Origin: Liolophura sinensis
Lineage: Eukaryota; Mollusca; Polyplacophora; Chitonida; Chitonidae
DNA: 64,000 nt
Assembly: GCF_032854445.1 (NCBI RefSeq)
Contig: NC_088300.1
Coordinates: 8,804,001-8,868,000, forward strand
Reading direction: 5' to 3'
The notes under the pieces are model-generated. The model was not told the origin of the DNA. It was given only the letters and a program-made list of their open reading frames with translations, and did no database searches. Shown here piece by piece: positions 1 to 13,334 of the stretch. Position numbers and translations under genes: made by a program. Within the stretch, counting starts at the first letter, position 1. Each line of letters opens with the position of its first letter.

Positions 1-52
1 TTGCGTGTCCTAGTGATTTAAAGGCAAGCGCTTCAACCACTCGCCCACGACC
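1..52 (-). repeat. Fragment of SINE family B (head end)
   Basis: The stretch with 'cttcaaccactcgcccacga' resembles the 'accaaccacccacccacgac' end of the longer copy near 8900-8945, which is the tRNA-like head of family B read on the minus strand. The match is short and the window edge cuts it, so the call is weak. Confidence 0.3.
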
Positions 53-154
53 TGGTTTTCTTTGCATTGGCTTATACCATACAAGGTACTTAAATAAATG
101 AATGAATGAATTTTTGGGTTGATCGTTGTACCCAACAGTTATACAGTCACATGA

Positions 155-466
155 CTAGGAGGAGTCATGCCGGCAGGGATAGCACAATTGCAGAGCGTCC
201 ACTGCCTGGGTCAAGTCACACCTAAGACTTTACAGGAGGAAGTAGTAACTTTCTCGCTTGGCCTTCAGCACAAAGGGGTTGCAACGACTGGTTGACCTGT
301 ATCAGTATAATGGCCTTCGGTAAGTCGCCTCGGTGAAGCTGCACTGGATAAAAAGAGCGGTGAAAATCCGTCCTGCAACAAGGAGGCACATTACATACAC
401 GCTAAGGATTCCTTCGTCGTCATATGTCTGAAAAATGGTTGAGTACGACGTTAAAGCACTCACTCA
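155..466 (+). repeat. tRNA-derived SINE, family D copy 1
   Basis: The copy begins with a degenerate tRNA-like head (A-box-like 'tagcacaattgcagagcg', followed by 'gggtcaagtcacacctaaga') and ends with 'ttgagtacgacgttaaag'. It is collinear with a better preserved copy at 33195-33400 that shares 'gtcacacctaagacttta', 'ggttgacc' and 'gtatcagtataat'. This copy is longer in the middle. It is a polymerase III type retroposon, not a gene. Confidence 0.6.
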
Positions 467-489
467 TATACCGTGTACATATACCGTAG

Positions 490-620
490 TTGCTTGTAGT
501 AGGGCTAGTCCTTGCCGCGCCAAGTATCATGCCGAAGACACCAGATATGACACCCCGCACATTACCGGTTGAACGAGTCACGTTTCTTTGATCAAGCCAG
601 GCATCAACAAGTGCCGTTGT
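490..620. repeat. Dispersed repeat, family C fragment
   Basis: 'aagtatcatgccgaagacac' and the following 'atgacaccccgcacatta' match the copies at 20610-20840 and 48270-48460. Only the middle of the element is recognisable here. Confidence 0.5.
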
Positions 621-666
621 AAAAGTATGACCGAATTCGTCTTGCACTAATTCCTGACAAAATTCA

Positions 667-1559
667 AACTTCAATCGTATGCCCAGTCATGTCACAGTCT
701 GTCAATACATTTACATAACATATGACAAAATTGACGACCTGTTCTTGCCGAAAACACATTTTAATATATAAGCCTGGTCACTAAAATGAAATAAAGAACT
801 GAAGACTTATACATGTATATGAAGCAGCAAAGAGGAGTCTATGTACACGATGGGAAACGATGTATCGGGGAATGCCACAAGACATCCTTGTAACAGTCGA
901 CGTTTGTCCTGACACGTGTAACCTACTGTATATAGCTACAGCATCAACATTACAACACGTAAACATTATAGTTTTATTTATTTTAAACCATTCAGGTTAT
1001 CTGTATTGATACGCAGGAAAGTAGGATATGTGTCCAAACACTGACAACCACACTCTCATTGTAGGTACAATATTTTGTCTAACTTAGTAATACGTATATA
1101 AACTCAACACGTACGACTTGATTCTCGGGTCATCATCTTTTCATTATGTGTATAGGTGATGCGATCTATCTGTATATTGGCCAAAATAGAGTGATTATCA
1201 TATGATTGTGTACTGTGTTACAGACCTGGGTTTATTTCACTAATAACTGGTGCACAGTGAACATAAACATCATATACACATATAATACATACATGTCACA
1301 TCTGTACAAGATGCATTGCATAATTTATGAGTCATTTACTGTGGCGATGTCATACAAGACATCACCTCTGTATATATACCGGCAGAGTAGGAAGTTTTCT
1401 CTCTGTAGGTAGAATCATAAGTACCACTATAAATAAAACCTGAGTCAAGGAAGACGAATAACACTTTAGAACTACGGCTAAAACGTGACAAAATATGAAA
1501 AAGCCGAATACAGACAAGGCAGCTATATGTGTGCAATGGTGGTGTATATGTTTTCGCAG
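667..1559. other. No gene seen
   Basis: AT-rich sequence with only short open frames that lack splice context, signal sequences or recognisable domains. No repeat was recognised. Confidence 0.5.
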
Positions 1560-1569
1560 TAAGCCTACA

Positions 1570-1830
1570 TTCAAAAAACTAGTCTGTCAATTTTTACAAA
1601 AAGTGTGTTGTCTGAATGGCGCTAGAATGTATTCTGTTACTATAACATAACATTCTGTCATGTTCAACATAATATCTTGTTAGTCTAATAGAATCTTTAT
1701 GTCGAATTCATAAAATATGTGTGTTATGCTATATATGCTATATGTCTGTTACAATAGCAGAACACATTCTAGCATCACTAAGACAACAGACTTTCTGTTA
1801 AAATTAACAGGTTAATTTTTTGAACGTATG
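1570..1830. mobile_element. Palindromic MITE-like element, family 1 copy 1
   Basis: The left arm ('gtgttgtctgaatggcgcta', then 'gaatgtattctgttactata') is matched in inverted orientation by the right arm ('acattctagcatcactaaga', then 'caacagactttctgttaaaa'). The two halves form a long imperfect hairpin with no open frame. Related copies are at 17330-17590 and, as a half copy, 25970-26050. Long inverted repeats without coding capacity suggest a non-autonomous DNA transposon; target-site duplications were not established. Confidence 0.6.
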
Positions 1831-2754
1831 ATGATTTAAATGGGCATTAATTATTACTGGTGACAATAGTAATTTCCCCGTCAGCCTTTCGCAAATAAAC
1901 GTTTCTTAAAAATGTAACAAATGGTACGCTTGTGGTTAACTTTCATATTCTATAGGTAATTCCGGGAAACTACACATAAACTCTGTTCCAACAACTATAA
2001 CCGGGCTTTATGCATGCGCAGCCTATTTAGGGATATTTCAGTTAACCCTTTAAGCCCTGTATATTTATGCAAACCGTGCAGAACCACAGATTAACGAGCT
2101 TTCCTGTAAATGTATAATGTATGTTATGTATATGAAACATTTATCCTGTGTTTCTCTGGTATGTTTTCTGGGCGCGATCATATCAGGGCTCACTGAGGCA
2201 TTCACAGAAATCAAAAGGTCCTTGCGCTATAATACGAACACTACTGCCACAGATGTATACTTAATATCTCCGTTTCTTTCCATTCGGCTTATCTCCCTTC
2301 TTTCAATACCCATCGTCGCGTTCACCCCATTATATACACCAGGGGGTCCACTTTTACAAAGCGTACATTTTTTTTTTGGGGATTGCAGACTTGTTGTACG
2401 ATATTTTGTACGCTACTATTGCCATAACATTGTCCTGTGTGTGTGATATCTTACAAATACGCCCTCGACACTAAAATTTCTCTAATTTGTGTTTCTTTTA
2501 CACCGGTACTCATATGATACTAGGGTAATCACAAGGGCCGAAGGCACGGTTACGTCACCGTACTTAACTTCTCTTTTAATTCTGAGACAAAAATATTTAT
2601 GGTGCATGAACAAAAATCCAGAGTTTTCTCAATTTTTCGTCGTGCATTGCCCAAAACATGGTCGGACGTATCTCCGGAAAGCTATGCTAAGTGTAATGAT
2701 CAATATTCCTCACTCCAAGGTCAAAATCCCTGCCAACATATTTATGGCGCTGCC
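1831..2754. other. No gene seen; possible short family B remnant
   Basis: Open frames of about 110 codons occur around 2117-2446 and 2489-2812, but they show no domain, secretion signal or splice partner. A short piece near 2045-2100 ('accacagattaacgagcttt') resembles the middle of SINE family B. Confidence 0.45.
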
Positions 2755-2755
2755 T

Positions 2756-2900
2756 CACTGGAATGCCATGCAGGACATCAGGCAGGCTCTGTCCGGTTTC
2801 GTCCCACCATAATACTCGCTGCCGTCATATAAGTGAAATATTTTTGAGTATGGCGTAAAACACCAATCAAATAAATAAGTAAATAAATAAATAAATATTG
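2756..2900 (+). repeat. SINE family A, 3' part
   Basis: It contains 'aggctctgtccggtttcgtc', 'ccaccataatactcgctgcc', 'ttgagtatggcgtaaaacac' and an (aaat)n tail. The tRNA-like head is missing. The same 3' module recurs at least nine times in the window in both orientations. Confidence 0.7.
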
Positions 2901-4746
2901 TGTTGGAAATTTTACCAAATACCTTCACTCTAGGTATCATTGCCAAATATGGACGGATTGTCCAGAATCACTGGCACTCATAATTGTGTCTAATTTCGCT
3001 TAACCTGGGACTAGTGGTAATATATTCATCGTCTCGAACAATATCATCAAGTTGGATAAACATGTACGAACTGTGGCAATCAAAGAGCAACTGACATACA
3101 TGTATACTTACGGCAACTTATGGGCCATAGATTGGTGCACGAATCGGATGCTGATACCGTTCATTCACCTGGAACATTCCTTTCGTCTTTCCTTCATCAC
3201 TGAGAACTGTTGACAGTTGCCTCTCTTTCCGTTCTAATATTTTATATACTTTCTTCGCTAATTTAGTGCATGGTTTGTCCTAAGGGTTGTGTGGAAATTG
3301 TATAGTATATGCGCCTATTGACCTAAGACGTCCATCAAGGTTGAAGACTGATGTATGAAAGTCTTTTTCGACACCTGGATGCATGTATATACGCTTTATT
3401 TCATATCACACCATGCCTGTAGACTTTCTTTCTCATAGTCAACAAGACTCTGCATAGCAAAATCCGAACACCTCGTAAAATTCCATGCATGTAATTAACA
3501 GTCAAGACAGAGTATCGAAGAGGAGAATCGAAGTTCATACGCCTAATTGTTCCCTATTTATTTGGTAGGCTTATACCGAAGCATAAAATTCTTGAGTACG
3601 GTATAGGATGGCGGTCAATTTTATAGGTGTGGGAGGGAACAGATGTGCCTGGGGTAGACAAGAGACCTTTGGCCAGTTTCTAATTAATTTTCCCACGTGT
3701 GGCAAAGGCATAACACTGCGTAAACCATTGATCAAGGAGCCAACGGCCGCTTAAATGTCACCAATGTCCTATTCGCGAATTCCCACAGCGAGGTATAACA
3801 TTTTTAGAATATTACATTAAAAAGGACCAGTATCGTTAAACCCTACAATTACCTACACGTATATTTATAATCCTTCTACAGGCTATGTATATGTCACATG
3901 TTCGATTCAGTTTTCGCTGTTTGCCGTATGCATGAGGGTGTGTGATGTATGTATCGGAGAAACCATCTATACGAGTGATGATGCAGTTCAGTTTAAAATA
4001 GAACAATTCAAATCAGTTCACAAATGTAAGATAAGTATTAATAAAAAACAGAAACCTGAGAATATGTTTCACAGAAAACATAAAATTTATCAAATATATC
4101 TGATTTGTTGTTATGATTTGCCTAAATCAAAGGGCTCGGTTCAGCAATGTTGATTCAGACTTATATTTTATTTTGTGTACTGTTATCTCATTCAACAGCT
4201 ACAATTCCCTAAATTAAACAGTGAGGATAGATGCGACAAAATATATATACAGGAACTGACAAATAAGATGAGACCAATTTGAAAGCCTACCGCCCCGATT
4301 GTATGTAACGATGGTCTACATGCAAAGGATGCAGTGCAAGGGCGGTTATTTAGAACAATTTTTTCGCCTAGATATTAGACAGTTATTTCCCTTCGTTTAC
4401 CAATCTCAGTCTTATCTATCTCTGTATACCATATGTACGGAGCCATAAAAGTGACATGGTGAAAAAAACATTTCCGAAGAGAAAAACAAATCACATGATG
4501 AAAAAAAATATTTTTAGAAGAGAATTTTTTTTTTAACATCCGACTTTAAATGTCGAGGTTCCGAGTTTATCTGTATATAGGGGGCTACTGCCTGATCGTC
4601 ACTGTCACTGTATGCATTTGCAAACTAACTTTTGTGGCCTGCAAATCATACTTTCTCAGTCCAAAAATGTTCTTTTAGACGACGGGGAACGCCAACACGA
4701 TTTATAGTATAACCTCCGACAACCGGGGTTATTATTAATAAAGTGG
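2901..4746. other. No gene seen; degraded family B piece near 3640-3720
   Basis: No convincing coding sequence. 'agagacctttggccagtttc' followed by 'ttttcccacgtgtggcaaag' matches the family B copy near 8720-8760, so this is probably an old SINE remnant on the minus strand. Confidence 0.4.
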
Positions 4747-4985
4747 GAGCCTCCGTGGCTCAGTTGGTTAGCGCGCTAACACAACTTAATGACCCAGAAG
4801 CCTCTCACCAATGTGGTCGCTGTTAGTTTCACGTCCAGCTCATGCTGGCTTCCTCTCTGGCCGTATGTGGGAAGGCCTGTCAGCAGCCTGCAGATGGTCG
4901 CGGGTTTCCCCAGGGCTCTGCCTGGTTTCCTCCCACCATAATGCTGGCCGCGGCAAATAAATAAATATTAATAAACACTCAACCA
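4747..4985 (+). repeat. SINE family A, near full-length with tRNA-like head
   Basis: This is the best family A copy. It starts with a tRNA-like 5' end ('cctccgtggctcagttggtt', then 'agcgcgc'), which fits an A box. The B-box region is decayed ('gttagtttcacgtcc', where 'gggttcgaatcc' would be expected). It continues through 'agctcatgctggcttcctct', 'gggtttccccagggctctgc' and 'cctcccaccataatgctggc', and ends in an A/T-rich tail. The internal polymerase III promoter identifies it as a SINE. Confidence 0.75.
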
Positions 4986-6401
4986 AATAATACGATAAGT
5001 TTAAAACTTATCACAGCCGTCCATAGACATGTATATGCCATAAAGTGAAGGCATTTGGTCCTAACGTATATACAGTATAGCTTGCCTTAGTTCCACCCTG
5101 TTTCGATCCAGAACATGCAGGCCAATTCCAATGGTGTGTCACAAATAGCTGTTGTGTTTGAAATTGAAAGAACTCACCAAGGCCAGTAAGCGCGGGGCTG
5201 CGCGTTGTAATTTGTGTTTTATTTTATTCTGAGAACATGTGTTTTTAAACAGATCGGAATTGACTTGTGTAGATGATCATACCCGTTGTAATCCTTGTTC
5301 TTTATTTCAAATACAAGTTATTTATTTCATGGTAAGACCCAAGTAAATGCAGGTAGTTATCAGTGAGAGATGCTCATCTGTGGCTGCCATATTGACTGTT
5401 TGATGCCAAAGGACCTGTGACTGACCAATTAAGTCGGGGAAATATTTTCCCGTCCCCCCCAATTTATTTTCGCCGTGTCATTTTTTTTTTACCGGTATGT
5501 TTGTTTTTTGGCAAACAAATTTTTTTTTCTCTTCCAGAAATTTTATTTTCAACATGTCAATTTGCGTCTCCGTACAAATGTGGTGGCAACACGGCATTTT
5601 GAGTAATTCATGACAAGTGACATCAGTTGACATCACTGCATTTTTTTACCTGATTCTGCTTAAGCCTTGGTGTATACAGAATGTGTGGAAATTGTTGCAA
5701 TTGAAGCATTTACTTGAACAGTTAGAATAAAACCCTATTAACTGAGGTAAACTGACAGAACGCCACAGGCCTATGGGGCCGGCTTCATCGGCTACAAGGG
5801 GCCTATGACCATTTGCCAACTATCACATGATGGCATCTCTTGTCACTGCTCTAGTTTTGCTCTCCATATGCTGTAAGTCTGTTATATAATATTCGCCTAA
5901 TGGTTGGCGATGACATATTTTCTTGCATTTTTATGTGAATTGGACCATATAGGCCTATTTCTTGGATAGGCCTGCTTATGAGGTTTTGTTCTGGTAAGGT
6001 AAAGTATAGTGTTCATTGAATTTGTCTTTATAATGGTACTTGTTTTTTTCAAACAAGAATGGGCATCAAATTTATATTTTGCTTATCGGTGCTAATTTGG
6101 AGGGGACATGCATTGTACTCAAGATACATTTATCACTATAAATTAGCCCGTTGTTACAGCGTTAGGTGCAGCTTTTGACTATGATTAGACCCCATTGCAC
6201 GATGAAGAGAGATTAACTATTAAGCGCAAGGCTTCGCCGTGATTTGGCACAATACGTAAATTGGGCCCAGCGTTTCATCACGATTAGTCGCACCGTTTCA
6301 CCATGATTAGACGCTGTTACAAGATTAGGCGAGATACACAGGCGAGATTGCTGTTCTTTTTTATCAGCCAAATAGGGGATTTGATCGCACCTGCCTCCGC
6401 C

Positions 6402-6431
6402 CCCCCCCCCCCCGCCCCCCCCCCCCCCCCC
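6402..6431. repeat. Poly(C) tract
   Basis: About 30 nearly uninterrupted C residues. It generates spurious poly-Gly and poly-Pro open frames on the two strands. Confidence 0.9.
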
Positions 6432-7009
6432 ACCCCACACACACATCCAACTCTCTTGCCACAGCCACTGCCACCGCCATGTGTGTCAATGTAAGTTGTT
6501 TTTGAACGGTATATAGTCCACAAAGGTCATCCATAAAATGTCTTAATCAAAGCCATCCCACTAACCACTGTCCTGAACTCAGTTCACTATACCATGATTT
6601 ATTAAGTATGAGTTTAGAGGACAGCATTTGGAGGGGGGAAGTGATAACAACACAAAAACAAGATATGTTATAGACAACCTTTTGGGAACGTCCTACAACA
6701 AAATGCATATAAAACATTTGTGTGGGATCTGAAATGGCCTGCACATTTAGCCAGTGAAAGCCACTGATAGGGTACATCCTATCAGTGGTTGCGTTGAGTA
6801 ACTTAGTGTTAATATTAATGTGGGTGAATTCAACACAGTTCACCCGGAAAAAGGTCAAGTTCGAATCCAGGCTACAACTTCTATACAAGCTCGGGCTAAA
6901 CGCATATATAAAATGAAGATCTGGCATTGAAGGTAATAAAGTAATCCACACAGATTGCCGCTGTCGCTCAGTGATTTTTTCTGACATGTAAGGAACACAG
7001 CGTCGTCTG

Positions 7010-7125
7010 CAACATTTCGTTATACATCATTGACATATATCAGCTACAACACCGGACTTATAACTGAGCCCTGCGGTACACCAGTGACAGGTTGGTGGCA
7101 TAATTGCATCGAGAGCCGGTATTGA
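7010..7125 (+). mobile_element. Possible remnant of a retroelement coding region
   Basis: One plus-strand frame around 7025-7105 reads through a segment with the peptide TGLITEPCGTPVTGW. From memory, a '(R)TEPCGTP' word is common in invertebrate repeat-encoded reverse transcriptase-related proteins. There is no longer frame and no other motif, so this is only a hint. Confidence 0.2.
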
Positions 7126-8654
7126 TGCATGCATGCAATGGCCACTTAGTTGTGACGGTCAGAAATTAAGATCTGCTGCATTATTTATTAAAATCTTTTG
7201 ACTGTATTCCCGGAGTTAGAAAATAAATCACATTTATGTGTCGATAGTTAGAATTTTTTTAAAAGAATAGTTTACTGTCATATCCTAAATCAATCTTGTG
7301 ATATTTTTAAAAAAGTAAATGATTTAACAGTCCTCAATGAAAAAATGGCGTCGGCCCTGTGTCACGTGCCACAGTTTAATTAAGACTGTCACGAACAAAA
7401 AAGCAATTTAAATTCATTAGCCCAAGAATTAACATAGACATTAGAATGTATTATAAAGTTTCAATACCGTAATCGTAGCAGGATCTTAGTGATATTGTTA
7501 CCATGCTGACAATGTGTCAGGGAAGCTCACGTGGAACACCTGCTAACGCGATTTGGTTGTATAACGAGAAGTCCAGCATAAGAAACGTTATACACCGAGA
7601 AGTCCTAGAAATGACATTCTTAGAAATATGGATTAATTGCGTCGAATTTAGGTCTGACTGTCGTGATAATAAAAAAAAATATTCAAATAAGACTGGCTCC
7701 AATAACTCTTGTAAGCGCGTGAAATTGCGTTTGACCTTTGTAAGTCATTCGGTAAAAATATGTCATTTTATGATTTATGATTTACCTGCATATAAATGTC
7801 ATCAGGTTTATCATGAAATTGTCCATTATTCACAGAGGAACAATACACTGGGAATAGTTCAAGCGCTTTAATTGAACGGATCGAGCTGAACGTTACAAGA
7901 TCTAAGCCTACATGTATATATATATGGTACAATTGACTGCGCAGTACGATAGTTATAATGTATGTTACATTCATGCACTCTCTCCTGATAAGGGGTAATT
8001 TACATAATAGATCAGATATGAATTATAAATTAAATTAATATATTACATTTGTTTTCGAAGAACTAAATACTGTAAGGTTACATGGGAGCGTCACGTTCAT
8101 CGTGATTGTTGTAAGACAACTCCGTGCGGGAATAAATATACGTATTTAGTTTTGTTAGTCAGCAGTGACTGTTGAAGACATTCATCAAGTTAGAAGTGAA
8201 GAGCGATAATTTATAAAACAGGCCTAATTGCTTCACACCGTTATATCGTTCAATACTCTTGACACTCCTGTACCCTGGTACTGGATTTGTACGTAAGTCA
8301 CAGCGTCAGTTTCAGGTAAGTATGTCACCGTTGCTTAAATCACCTTTCTTAATGAAGTAAGAAGCATACATATTTGCTGAGCAGCTTTTAAATCACTATA
8401 TTTTCACAAATTTACCAACGTTTTGTTATCCGTTTTCCATTTTAAGGGTATGCAGGGCATTACCTTCTTTATTATGACAGAATGGGATTCGAAACCATGC
8501 CATCATTAGTGCAGTGTGAGTGCTCTCTACGCGGCAGGTACAAACCTTAGAGCACTGAGTTAGCTGGTGCAGTTTACGCTAGAACATATACTATTTACAA
8601 TACTGTATGCCTATAAAGGGGCAAAACCCACACCAAAATATTTGATTTGGCTTT

Positions 8655-8945
8655 TGCTTAACGCCATGCGGTCAGTTTTATGTGTGGAGGAAAACACAGT
8701 GCATTCCCGGTGTAAACCACAGACCTTTTGGCCAGTTACTGACAAAGTTTTCCCCCGTGTGACGCACAGATATGCACTCAGTATTGGCGGACAACAGACA
8801 GGTCAATCGGTCACGATGGCCCCACGAAGAGTAAGCGCGAGAGAATGTACAAATTCAATGTCCAAGGCCGGAATTGAAGCCGAGCCTAGTGTGTCTTGGC
8901 GCTGCTAATAAAAGGCGAGCACCAACCACCCACCCACGACCCGCT
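8655..8945 (-). repeat. SINE family B, near full-length
   Basis: Read on the minus strand it begins with a tRNA-like head ('gggtggttggtgctcgcc', then 'ggcttcaattccggcc'), followed by 'gaatttgtacattctctcgc' and a body ending near 8660. The plus-strand copy at 13335-13560 confirms orientation and head. The body words 'gacgcacagatatgcactca' and 'cattcccggtgtaaaccaca' recur at 12445, 27085 and 55155. Confidence 0.65.
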
Positions 8946-11109
8946 GCCAACACCGAAATAGTTTTGTGTTGAAGTAAGGGTATGGTTAAGTTTGTATTCT
9001 TTTCAGGTTTATTTTACTTTGAACTTTTCTCGCCCAGCAGGCTCTACAAGCCTGGCTCTTCGCTTTTCAAGTTTTGTTGCACTATTTCAAACAAGGGACC
9101 TCGCTGGACGATAGCCATAGCCGTCCCACGTTACAGAACAGACATCGAGATATTCTGAACGGAGCCAATGATGGATGTTGACGTCCGTTCAGTAGCCTGG
9201 GCTGGAGGTGTACCTGAATGAAGCTGCGCAACCCTATCACTAGCAACAGTCAAGTCGGCTAAAAACCATACATACTGACTGATAAACACGGCAATTATGG
9301 AATACATCATACAAGCGGGTGTCGTACACCTGCAGTCACAGTTCACGGTCATGCAGACGAAATCTGTGACATCGGAAAGCTTGAAAAGGAAATGTGCAAA
9401 CTGCTACACCACATTTTGTTTTGTGATTGGGCCAATGGACTGACTATATTGTGTCGTGTGCGTCAGGAGACAAAATCTGTGTTTGTTAGATTCATATGCA
9501 ACATGCATTTTGTCAGATCTTATCTCCTGAAATTAAGACGTTTACATGAACGTGTTTATTACACGGATCAACAGTTGTGAGATATTCTGCCAAACCATGA
9601 CTATAACTCCATGTCAAGATGTTGAAAACATGTTATAAACGCATTATTTGTTAAGATAACTGTATAATAGTCTGGACTTTCGGTGACAAACACCAGTATG
9701 AATGTTTAATTTTAGGGCTGAGTGCAAACAGACTTCGTCGTATAGGCTTATTTTCCATAAATGATGTAGCCAATAAGCGTTGCAGCGATAGTGATGTGTG
9801 TCACATGACCACATAAAATTATCCCCACCTGATCAGCACGAAAAAAAATTGGCGGGAAAAGTGAGGTTAGTTGCTCACATTTTCAATTGTGCAGGTAGTG
9901 TGCTCGATTGTCTATAGATAAAATCAAGTAGATAGTGTACTGGTTTGTTCAGCCAATGTGAAATCGTGCAGGTGGGCTATGAATGCTGATGGGAATACAA
10001 GATCTGTATCAGTTAAAGGCAGGTTTGGACATATCCGTGATCAAATGACACTGGTTTTCGTATTCGTACGCCCGGTGAAAAAAAAAAACAAACCAAAGCA
10101 TTGATTTGGGTGTGTGATAATTCAGAAAATATAACAGATACGCTTATTAGAAAGGTAGAAATGTACTGTTTAACTTGTTCAAGAATCTCAGTTTATATCC
10201 TCAAGCCTATTATCAAATATGTAAAGATCAACAAAAGAGCATTGTTCAATGTAAATATTCATGAGACAGACAAAAGCTTACAAATGATACAATTTTACAG
10301 ATTTCAACTAAACAACAAAAATATAGACCACCTCACCCCAACCCTCTGGAGATTTTCATACAACCTTCAACACTGTCCGTATCAGAAAGACATTTCTTGT
10401 CCATGCGTTTAATAGAAATCACGACGATGGTTGAAAAACAAAACGGCTGTCCTGTAAATTTACTTCACGGACCATTTCACGCGTCCTATATGATTAAGAA
10501 TTATGATCACACGTGAATGAATGTATCGCTTAACTCTCTTCAAATACGCGATTTCCTGATTGTGACTATGGCAAGGTAGTGATGTCTCTGTGTGACTAGA
10601 ATAAGAATTAGATTAAGAATTCTTTTAAAATTTTTGTCATTTGAGTAAAACCTGACAAAACAATTCCCCTGCAAATCGTAATTTTGGGATTTTGCTTATG
10701 AATTGCGCTGTGACCAGTTATTTGGTACCAAGGTACTCCCTGGTACTCAACGACCATTCAGTACATACAATATTGTTGATGTGGCGTTCAGCTATAATCA
10801 TTATTTGGTTCAATATATCATTAGGTCAAGATTCGGCCATTTCCGTCGTGAGCCGAAGATAGGCGAATGGGTCACGATTTCTGACCGAGCAATGCATGTA
10901 ATGGATACACTTCTGAGACTTAAAAAAAAAGGATACAATAGAAAATGGCTCAGAAATCAACTCAGCTGCAAAAACAAGTTACGAAAAATAATAAAAGCAC
11001 ACCGAAGACCCCTGTTTCCATTTATAAATGGATCATTTTTCTAATGGTAATCAGTGAGAGGCTCTCATTCAGAATTACCGGGTCATAAATCATAGTCATT
11101 TAAACAGGC
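8946..11109. other. No gene seen
   Basis: Open frames up to 113 codons (10101-10412, 10703-11044) are AT-biased and have no domain, signal peptide or splice partner. No structural RNA or repeat was recognised. Confidence 0.45.
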
Positions 11110-11255
11110 TTATGGGACCGATTTCGCAAAGCCAGGTTTGATCTCAGTCAAAAATCTGAAATTAAAATTTAATTTAACATTTTAGACCATATTTTAGTTA
11201 TAATTGGGAACACTTAGATTTGAAGTAAGTCAAAAATCGATTTGTGGAATCATCT
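11110..11255. mobile_element. Degraded palindromic element, family 2 (partial)
   Basis: 'gggaccgatttcgcaaagcc' followed by 'gtcaaaaatctgaaattaaa' and, further on, 'gaagtaagtcaaaaatcgat' resemble the arms of the palindromic element at 18337-18541. Confidence 0.35.
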
Positions 11256-11272
11256 TTTAATCACTGGAATTC

Positions 11273-11840
11273 ACTGGCTGCTGATTCAGTCCGAATACGC
11301 TGGCTGCTGATTCAGTCCGAATACACTGGCTGCTGATTCAGTCCGAATACACTGGCTTCTGATTTAGTCCGAATACACTGGCTGCTGATTCAGTCCGAAT
11401 TCGCTGGCTACTGATTCAGTCAGAATACACTGGCTGCTGATCTAGTCAGAATGCACTGGCTGCTAATTTAGTCAGAATGCACTGGCTGTTGATTTAGTCA
11501 AAATACGCTGGCTGCTGATTCAGTCCGAATTCGCTGGCTACTGATTCAGTCCGAATACACTGGCTTCTGATTTAGTCCGAATACACTGGCTGCTGATTCA
11601 GTCCGAATTCGCTGGCTACTGATTCAGTCAGAATACACTGGCTTCTGATTCAGTCAGAATGCCCTGGCTGCTGATTCAGTCCGAATACACTGGCTGCTGA
11701 TTTAGTCAGAATACACTGGATGCTCATTTAGACCGAATACACTGGCTGCTGATTTAGTCCGAATACACTGGCTGCTAATTTAGTCAGAATACGCTGGCTG
11801 ATGATTCCATCCGAATACACTGGCTGCTGATTCAGTCCTA
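11273..11840 (+). repeat. Minisatellite, 26-bp unit
   Basis: About 22 imperfect copies of a 26-bp unit ('ctggctgctgattcagtccg' plus 'aatacg/aatacac'). Variation is concentrated in the spacer and in 'gctgctgatt/gcttctgatt/gctactgatt' alternatives, so copies can be told apart. Confidence 0.9.
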
Positions 11841-11984
11841 GCCTCGGACAGATACTCTTCCAGATTTAATGGTTCTCATTTTTATCCTGGCCTTTCGTAG
11901 CAGTAAATAGTTGACAACACTGGTAAGGGTGTTTTAGTGGCCTTACATCACGACCGCTGGAGGCTGACCGCCTGTTTTTTTCCA

Positions 11985-12065
11985 TCGTATATAAATGAAA
12001 TGTTCTTGAGTACGGCGTTAAGCATCGAACAGGAAATCGGTCAATCATTAAATCAATCATTTAAT
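11985..12065 (+). repeat. SINE family A, 3' fragment
   Basis: 'aaatgttcttgagtacggcg' followed by a rearranged (aatc)n-type tail is the terminal part of family A. Confidence 0.5.
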
Positions 12066-12444
12066 CAGTCATTTTTTATTGATTTAGGGCATTTTTGATA
12101 CTACTTTATACCCGCCGCTATAGCCACCATGATGAGTTCGTGTGTTTAGATACAGCTTCACGCTTTAGGCCGGAATTTGAATTCCAAGTAGCATACAATG
12201 CCAATGTTTTGATTTAAAAGCTCAATGAAGTTTTTGTATTCATTAAAAGGTTTGTTACAAGTTTAAAGAGTGAAGCTACAAGTAACAACAAACAATATTT
12301 TAACAAAGATATGTGTAAAACACGGTTTATAGGGGAAAACCTAACACATATTTTACAGACACGATACATTCTCCAGTTTTCAGTTTTCCAGAATTCAAGC
12401 CTGTGCATTGAGGTTGGAAGGGTTTATTTATTTTATTGTTATAA

Positions 12445-12560
12445 AACGTCAGTGGGCCCTGAATACCCGGCGGAAACCACAGATTGGCGAACTTCCCCAA
12501 GTGTGACTTACTGGTACACATGCAAATACGTCATGCTGATGATCGAATATGGCTTATTGT
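12445..12560 (-). repeat. SINE family B fragment
   Basis: 'gcggaaaccacagattggcg' and 'cttccccaagtgtgactta' match the body of the 8655-8945 copy. Confidence 0.45.
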
Positions 12561-13334
12561 CACCAATGCCCATTGGCAGCGGAAGATTAAAGGGCATGTT
12601 AAATAGTATACATATTGGGATATTTGTTTAAAATGTTTTAAACAAGTAGTACATGCTGACTAAGCGCCCAAGAGAATGACGATATTATATGCGAAATATC
12701 AATTTGCTAAGTGACTGAAATCGGTGTCCTGGCAGATTTTTGATGGTGATACACCAAACCCGCTCCGAATCCTGTAGCAGACATCTTTGCACATTTATCA
12801 GATTTTAGATAACAATCTAGAATACCCCATTAACCATTTCTTCAAGGTCATAATGCATAATCAGCAATGTCGTTTTATCAAGTTTTCTTTCCCTTTTCTA
12901 TTTGAATAAAAATTCATGGCCAGGGTAATTTTTGTCGAAGAAGAACAAGTGAAGTAAGAAATTACTGTACACACGTGCTGCTTTTCAGCCAACGTGAGAT
13001 TCACAGTAGCCTACTAATTAATTACCATGCTGACTGCTCAGTACGCATATTGTCTGGTACACGAATAAACTCCAGTAACGTTATGTCTCCATAGATCCCT
13101 CAACAATCAATACACATATCATCATCATCATTATTAGTACCCATTAAGGATAAAACGCCTGCAGTTAGATATGAGAGACCAGCTTCGGAGCTGTAAGAAA
13201 CAAATGATTAAACGTGAATACACATTCATGCCTGATTTATACAAAACTGACAATCCGTGTGGTTTTACACTCTCGGTATATGGTAATTACATGTAAAGGA
13301 AGTTTTTCTCAAGAATTAACATTATATGCAAACG
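12561..13334. other. No gene seen
   Basis: AT-rich single-copy-looking sequence without a convincing open frame or repeat. Confidence 0.5.

Larger units (their letters stand above)
4990..8654. other. No gene seen; low-complexity tracts and a dispersed repeat
   Basis: Open frames are short, overlap on both strands and have no recognisable domain; the frame at 6547-6987 on the minus strand (146 codons) has no splice or homology support. The stretch holds a poly(C) tract at about 6402-6431. It also holds a dispersed repeat at about 5580-5880 whose words ('gcattttgagtaattc', 'acatcactgca', 'ctctccatatgc') recur in the same order at about 38100-38265. Confidence 0.45.

Noticed and set aside
6547-6987. 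146-codon minus-strand open frame
   Set aside because: No domain, signal peptide, splice partner or family resemblance; composition fits non-coding DNA.
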